Positions 6,066-9,011 of a DNA stretch of 9,011 nt are shown here, one piece after another (the first letter of the stretch is position 1; every line of letters starts with the position of its first letter). The stretch is taken from positions 1 to 9,011 of the forward strand of contig CALBZH010000512.1 in the NCBI GenBank assembly GCA_937889795.1. The letters run 5' to 3'. The notes under the pieces are model-generated. The model did no database searches, was not told the DNA's origin, and worked only from the letters and a program-made list of their open reading frames with translations. Both the position numbers and the translations under genes were made by a program. Source of the stretch: an uncultured Syntrophobacteraceae bacterium (GTDB taxonomy: Bacteria > Desulfobacterota > Syntrophobacteria > Syntrophobacterales > Syntrophobacteraceae).

Positions 6066-7136
6066 ATGCCCAGTGTCAATCTTGTCTTTGTGGCGAGCCT
6101 CGCCGTAACGCTGGCAGGAATCCTCGCCTGGGGATTCAAAAACCTTCCCCGGGAACGGTGGCAATTCCTGGCGGTCATTCCCGTGAGGAAGGACAGTCTC
6201 GATCAGTGGAGGGGGCTGAATCTGACCACCTACGGCCTCATCAACGCCGGAGCCTGCCTATTGGGCGTGATCCTGTTTTTCATCCTCCTCGGCTCGATCT
6301 CCGTCCCATCGCAGTGGGTTTTTGCCCTGATTTTCTGCGTCTTGGCGGTGGCCATGCCGGCTTCCCGACTCATCGCCAAGATTGTCGAGAAGAAAGCCCA
6401 CACGTTTACGGTGGGGGGAGCATCATTCAGCGGCCTGCTAGTGGCACCTCTCGCGGTGCTCGCGATCAATCAGGTCTCGCACATGATGGGATTGGGATCT
6501 ACGGCGGTTCCGATGGTTCCAGCCCTGGCTGCTCTGAGCATCGCCTACAGCTTCGGCGAGGGGTTGGGACGGCTGGCGTGTATCAGCTTCGGGTGCTGCT
6601 ATGGCAGACCGTGGGCTGATGTGCACCCGTTGCTTCGCTTTCTGAGCTTCAACCGGGGCTTCGTGTTTGCCGGAAAGACCAAGAAGGTTGCTTACGAAGG
6701 TGAGCTGGACGGCAAGAAGGTGGTGCCGATCCAGGCGGTAACGTCGGTCATCCACGTGACTGTGGGCCTGGTGGGCCTCGTGGCTTTCCTGGCGTCTTCG
6801 TTCGAGCTGGCGTTTGGGGCTACGGTGGCTGCAACGCAGATTTGGCGTGCGATTTCCGAGCTTTTCCGGTCGGACTACCGAGGAGGCGGAAGTGTCTCGG
6901 CCTACCAGAAGATGGCGGTGCTGGCTGGAGCGCTCTCGACCGGGCTCGTACTGATCTACCCGCCCGAATCGACTCCCATCCCGAGTCCCGATATCATCGC
7001 CGGCATGCTCTCAGTCTGGAGCCCACTTTCTCTGCTCGCTTTTCAGGCCCTCGGGCTTCTCGTCTTCTACGTGATGGGCCGGAGTCGAGTGACGGGATCG
7101 TCGCTTTCGTTCCACGTGCGTTGTGATCGGATCTGA
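6066..7136 (+). CDS. Lgt-like integral membrane protein (prolipoprotein diacylglyceryl transferase family)
   Basis: A 356-residue polytopic membrane protein with about seven or eight hydrophobic segments (near 5-22, 56-78, 84-100, 120-137, 148-163, 225-247, 283-298 and 310-336). The signature GEGLGRLACISFGCCYGRP (164-182) is the Lgt-family loop, with Arg169 matching the essential Arg of GRIGNF in E. coli Lgt. RAISELFRSDYRG (261-273) matches the second conserved Arg region. Lgt moves diacylglyceryl from phosphatidylglycerol to the lipobox Cys of prolipoproteins. Here the usual HGG motif reads TVGG (115-118), without its His, and a region of about 40 polar residues (187-225) is inserted after the signature, so this is probably a paralogue with another acceptor. 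It is not the housekeeping enzyme. ATG 6066 follows AAAGGAG at 8 nt; the upstream TTG 6021 has no site. A dead homologue of its 3' end lies at 1880-1996. Confidence 0.82.
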   Translation: MPSVNLVFVASLAVTLAGILAWGFKNLPRERWQFLAVIPVRKDSLDQWRGLNLTTYGLINAGACLLGVILFFILLGSISVPSQWVFALIFCVLAVAMPASRLIAKIVEKKAHTFTVGGASFSGLLVAPLAVLAINQVSHMMGLGSTAVPMVPALAALSIAYSFGEGLGRLACISFGCCYGRPWADVHPLLRFLSFNRGFVFAGKTKKVAYEGELDGKKVVPIQAVTSVIHVTVGLVGLVAFLASSFELAFGATVAATQIWRAISELFRSDYRGGGSVSAYQKMAVLAGALSTGLVLIYPPESTPIPSPDIIAGMLSVWSPLSLLAFQALGLLVFYVMGRSRVTGSSLSFHVRCDRI

Positions 7137-7231
7137 GCAAGGATCCAGGATAACGCCTCAAGAGGGCAATCCGTGCCGCGGATCCTGTCTCGGTCGCGCC
7201 GGCGGGAACGGTTGCCCCTGGAGGATCCTGC
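7137..7231 (+). other. 95-nt gap inside the operon
   Basis: The spacer contains three GGATCC-containing repeats. AGGATCC near 7140 can pair with GGATCCT near 7181, giving a 7-bp stem without a T-run. The third overlaps the ribosome site of the next gene. No convincing terminator or promoter is visible, so readthrough from the Lgt-like gene is likely. Confidence 0.35.
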
Positions 7232-8605
7232 ATGAAGAGACTGGTCATAATCGGAGGAAGTGACGCAGGCATCATGGCAGCGCTCCGGGCGAAGGAGATC
7301 GATCCCTCCGCGGAGGTGACCGTTGTTCTGGCTGATGAATACCCCAACTACAGTATATGTGGCCTTCCGTTCTATCTGAGCGGCGAAATTACCGATTCGC
7401 GTACGCTGGCCCACCGGAAGCGAGAGGATTTAAGGAGAGAGGGCATTCGTCTGCTCACATGCCACACGGCCACGGCTGTTCGTCCGGACAGCAAGTCGGT
7501 CGTTCTCTCGGATTCCTCGGGTCGCCAGATTGTACTTCCCTATGATGCTCTCGTGCTTGCCGTGGGCGCCAGGTCCCGAAAACCCTCCTACGTCAAGGGT
7601 CTCGATTTACCCGGGCTCTTCTTCCTGCGCTGGATGGAAGATGCTTTCAGACTCGAGGGTTACGTGAGAGAAAACGCGCCCCGGTCGGCGCTGATCGTCG
7701 GGGGAGGTTATATCGGCATGGAGATGGCGGACGCGTTGACCCGCCGAGGTCTCGACGTGACGGTCGTCGGACGTTCCCGGTCGGTGCACAAATCGGTGGA
7801 TCTCGAATTCGGGCGCATGATCGAAAGCGAGCTCGAGCGACACGGCGTCACGGTGGCGAATGAAGTGGCGATTTCCGAGGTCTCGTTTCAAGCAGGAAAG
7901 CTCACCGCCCTGGGGACCAATGGTTTTCGCGCCCAAACAGACCTCGTGCTCATGGCGACGGGCGCCGAGCCGGCAACCGACCTGGCTGCATCCGCCGGCA
8001 TTGCCTTGGGACCAAACGGGGCGATCCAGGTGAACCGCAGGATGGAGACCAGCGCTCCGGGCATCTATGCCGCCGGAGATTGCGTGGAAACCTGGCATCG
8101 TCTCCTCCAAAAGCCGCTGTACCTCCCGCTGGGCACGACCGCTCACAAGCAGGGGCGTATTGCGGGGGAAAACGCCGTGGGCGGGAACCGGGAATATACC
8201 GGATCCCTTGGGACTCAAGTGGTAAAGATCTTCGACCTGGCGGTGGCCCGAACGGGGTTACTGGGGTTCGAAGCGGAGATAGCGGGGTATTCTCCGCTCA
8301 CCGTGCAGACGGAGGATTGGGACCACAAGGCCTACTATCCAGGTGCAAGGCGACTCGTCATCCGGGTGACGGGCGATCGCGAGACCGGGCGGCTGCTCGG
8401 GGCCCAGATCCTCGGGCACTGGCGATCGGAGATCGGCAAGAGGATCGACATCTTTGCCACGGCAATTCACCATGGCATGCTCGTCCACGAGCTGGGAGAC
8501 CTGGATCTCAGTTACACCCCCCCACTGAGCAGCCCCTGGGATCCGGTTCAATCGTGCGCGCTTGCGTGGGAGCGGGAGAGGCTGTCGGCTCGATCGATCA
8601 AGTGA
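7232..8605 (+). CDS. FAD/NAD(P)H-dependent CoA-disulfide reductase-type flavoprotein
   Basis: A 457-residue single-cysteine pyridine nucleotide-disulfide oxidoreductase. Domains in order: FAD-binding beta-alpha-beta with GGSDAG (8-13); the active-site stretch SICGLPFYLSGEI with Cys43, the position of the redox Cys in CoA-disulfide reductases; an NAD(P)H-binding GGGYIG (157-162); the second FAD motif GIYAAGDCVE (277-286); and the C-terminal dimerisation domain (about 325-445). That domain ends in DLSYTPPLSSPWDPV, whose Tyr428 matches a Tyr used in catalysis in this family. Known members reduce CoA disulfide, CoA persulfide, polysulfide or oxygen. This protein lacks the rhodanese domain some persulfide reductases carry. 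ATG 7232 follows GGAGG at 7 nt. As last gene of the operon it may supply reduced thiol or recycle a disulfide for the Lgt-like partner, which is inference; it could also be an independent oxidative-stress enzyme. Confidence 0.9.
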   Translation: MKRLVIIGGSDAGIMAALRAKEIDPSAEVTVVLADEYPNYSICGLPFYLSGEITDSRTLAHRKREDLRREGIRLLTCHTATAVRPDSKSVVLSDSSGRQIVLPYDALVLAVGARSRKPSYVKGLDLPGLFFLRWMEDAFRLEGYVRENAPRSALIVGGGYIGMEMADALTRRGLDVTVVGRSRSVHKSVDLEFGRMIESELERHGVTVANEVAISEVSFQAGKLTALGTNGFRAQTDLVLMATGAEPATDLAASAGIALGPNGAIQVNRRMETSAPGIYAAGDCVETWHRLLQKPLYLPLGTTAHKQGRIAGENAVGGNREYTGSLGTQVVKIFDLAVARTGLLGFEAEIAGYSPLTVQTEDWDHKAYYPGARRLVIRVTGDRETGRLLGAQILGHWRSEIGKRIDIFATAIHHGMLVHELGDLDLSYTPPLSSPWDPVQSCALAWERERLSARSIK

Positions 8606-8907
8606 AACGGTGTCCAATCCATGCGTGTGGACCGAACGATGTGGTCTTTCCGCAGGGTTCGTGTCCACATTTCCGATCAAAATGCTCCACACAATGAGCA
8701 GCGAAAAATCAAGTCTTCATAGCGCGCGCTCTTTTCACCACGACGACCGCTGACATGCCACAGCTTGTTTCAGGTTTTGGGGATTGACAGAAGACGTACC
8801 GGAAGTCCCTGGCTCGCAGCTTCATCTCGTTAAGAAAGTGAAGTCTCACGTTAGAAACCGCTGCTAGACAGAAGAATTGGGGCTGCATCGGTACACGCAA
8901 TATGCAC
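8606..8907. other. 300-nt intergenic region, no gene seen
   Basis: Open frames here are short and lack ribosome sites. The longest is a 66-codon minus-strand frame that begins within the U-run of the tRNA terminator, so it is unlikely to be expressed. Apart from the hairpin at 8626-8669 I see nothing functional. Confidence 0.5.
8626..8669 (+). terminator. Imperfect hairpin after the operon
   Basis: TGTGGAC (8626-8632) plus CGAAC pairs with GTTCG plus GTCCACA (8663-8669), with one bulged T and a 19-nt loop. It lies 21 nt after the last stop codon of the operon and is followed only by TTTCC, so it would be a weak or rho-assisted terminator, or an mRNA 3' end stabiliser. Confidence 0.35.
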
Positions 8908-8947
8908 AAAAAACAAGAGGGGTTAGCATTCTGTTCAGCTAACCCCT
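8908..8947 (-). terminator. Rho-independent terminator of the tRNA-Thr gene
   Basis: AGGGGTTAGC (8918-8927) and GCTAACCCCT (8938-8947) form a perfect 10-bp stem with a 10-nt loop. On the minus strand it comes right after the tRNA 3' end and is followed by a run of six T (8908-8913 read in reverse). On the plus strand it is followed by TTGATTTTCTT, so it may also stop readthrough from the operon. Confidence 0.85.
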
Positions 8948-8956
8948 TGATTTTCT

Positions 8957-9011
8957 TGGAGCTGGCGATGGGATTTGAACCCGCAACCTGCTGATTACAA
9001 ATCAGCTGCTC
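8957..9011 (-). tRNA. tRNA-Thr(TGT), 3' part, truncated by window edge
   Basis: Read on the minus strand, the sequence gives the end of the D arm (GAGC), an anticodon stem GCTGA/TCAGC (9002-9006 with 8990-8994), the loop TTTGTAA with anticodon TGT (8997-8999, reading ACA), a 5-nt variable loop and a T arm with GGTTCAAATCC. The 3' acceptor strand is CGCCAGC (8961-8967), followed by discriminator T and an encoded CCA (8957-8959). The T stem has one C-A mismatch. The 5' acceptor strand and most of the D arm lie beyond 9011. Confidence 0.93.

Noticed and set aside
8709..8909. 66-codon minus-strand frame near the tRNA
   Set aside because: Its start lies inside the U-run of the tRNA terminator and it has no ribosome site or recognisable motif.
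1..9011. CRISPR array, insertion sequence ends or toxin-antitoxin pair
   Set aside because: No regularly spaced repeats, no transposase with terminal inverted repeats and no small overlapping gene pair were seen on either strand.

Overview
The window is GC-rich bacterial DNA (near 60% by eye). Strong GGAGG-type ribosome sites, a CCA-encoding tRNA-Thr and the protein families present fit a Gram-negative bacterium. A Desulfobacterota (former Deltaproteobacteria) origin is my best guess; it rests on the general look of the proteins, not on a search.

Layout. Positions 1-651 hold no gene I recognise. Positions 652-1764 (+) encode a predicted lipoprotein of the metallo-beta-lactamase fold, NAPE-PLD/UlaG-like. 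Positions 1765-2402 form a small gene graveyard read on the minus strand. It holds the C-terminal part of a helical-repeat protein (2010-2399), a frameshifted C-terminal remnant of an Lgt-like membrane protein (1880-1996) and a possible peroxiredoxin shred (1802-1861). Positions 2403-2538 look like a leader, with a perfect 8-bp hairpin. Positions 2539-8605 are four co-directional genes that look like one operon: an 839-residue protein of unknown function, a type II phosphatidylserine decarboxylase, an Lgt-like integral membrane protein, and a CoA-disulfide-reductase-type flavoprotein. Positions 8606-8907 are non-coding as far as I can see. A terminator and a tRNA-Thr(TGT) on the minus strand, cut by the window edge, close the window.

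How the genes may work together (inference). The decarboxylase makes phosphatidylethanolamine or acts on a related carboxylated head group. The Lgt fold normally moves diacylglyceryl from phosphatidylglycerol to a thiol. The flavoprotein family reduces CoA disulfides or persulfides. The large unknown protein leads the operon and its frame overlaps the decarboxylase gene. Together they suggest an undescribed lipid-modifying or lipid-conjugating pathway whose first component has no family I can name. The minus-strand remnant shows that a second, now dead, copy of the Lgt-like gene once lay next to the operon. The upstream NAPE-PLD-like lipoprotein belongs to a family that can act on N-acyl-phosphatidylethanolamine, but it lies across the decayed region and may be unrelated.
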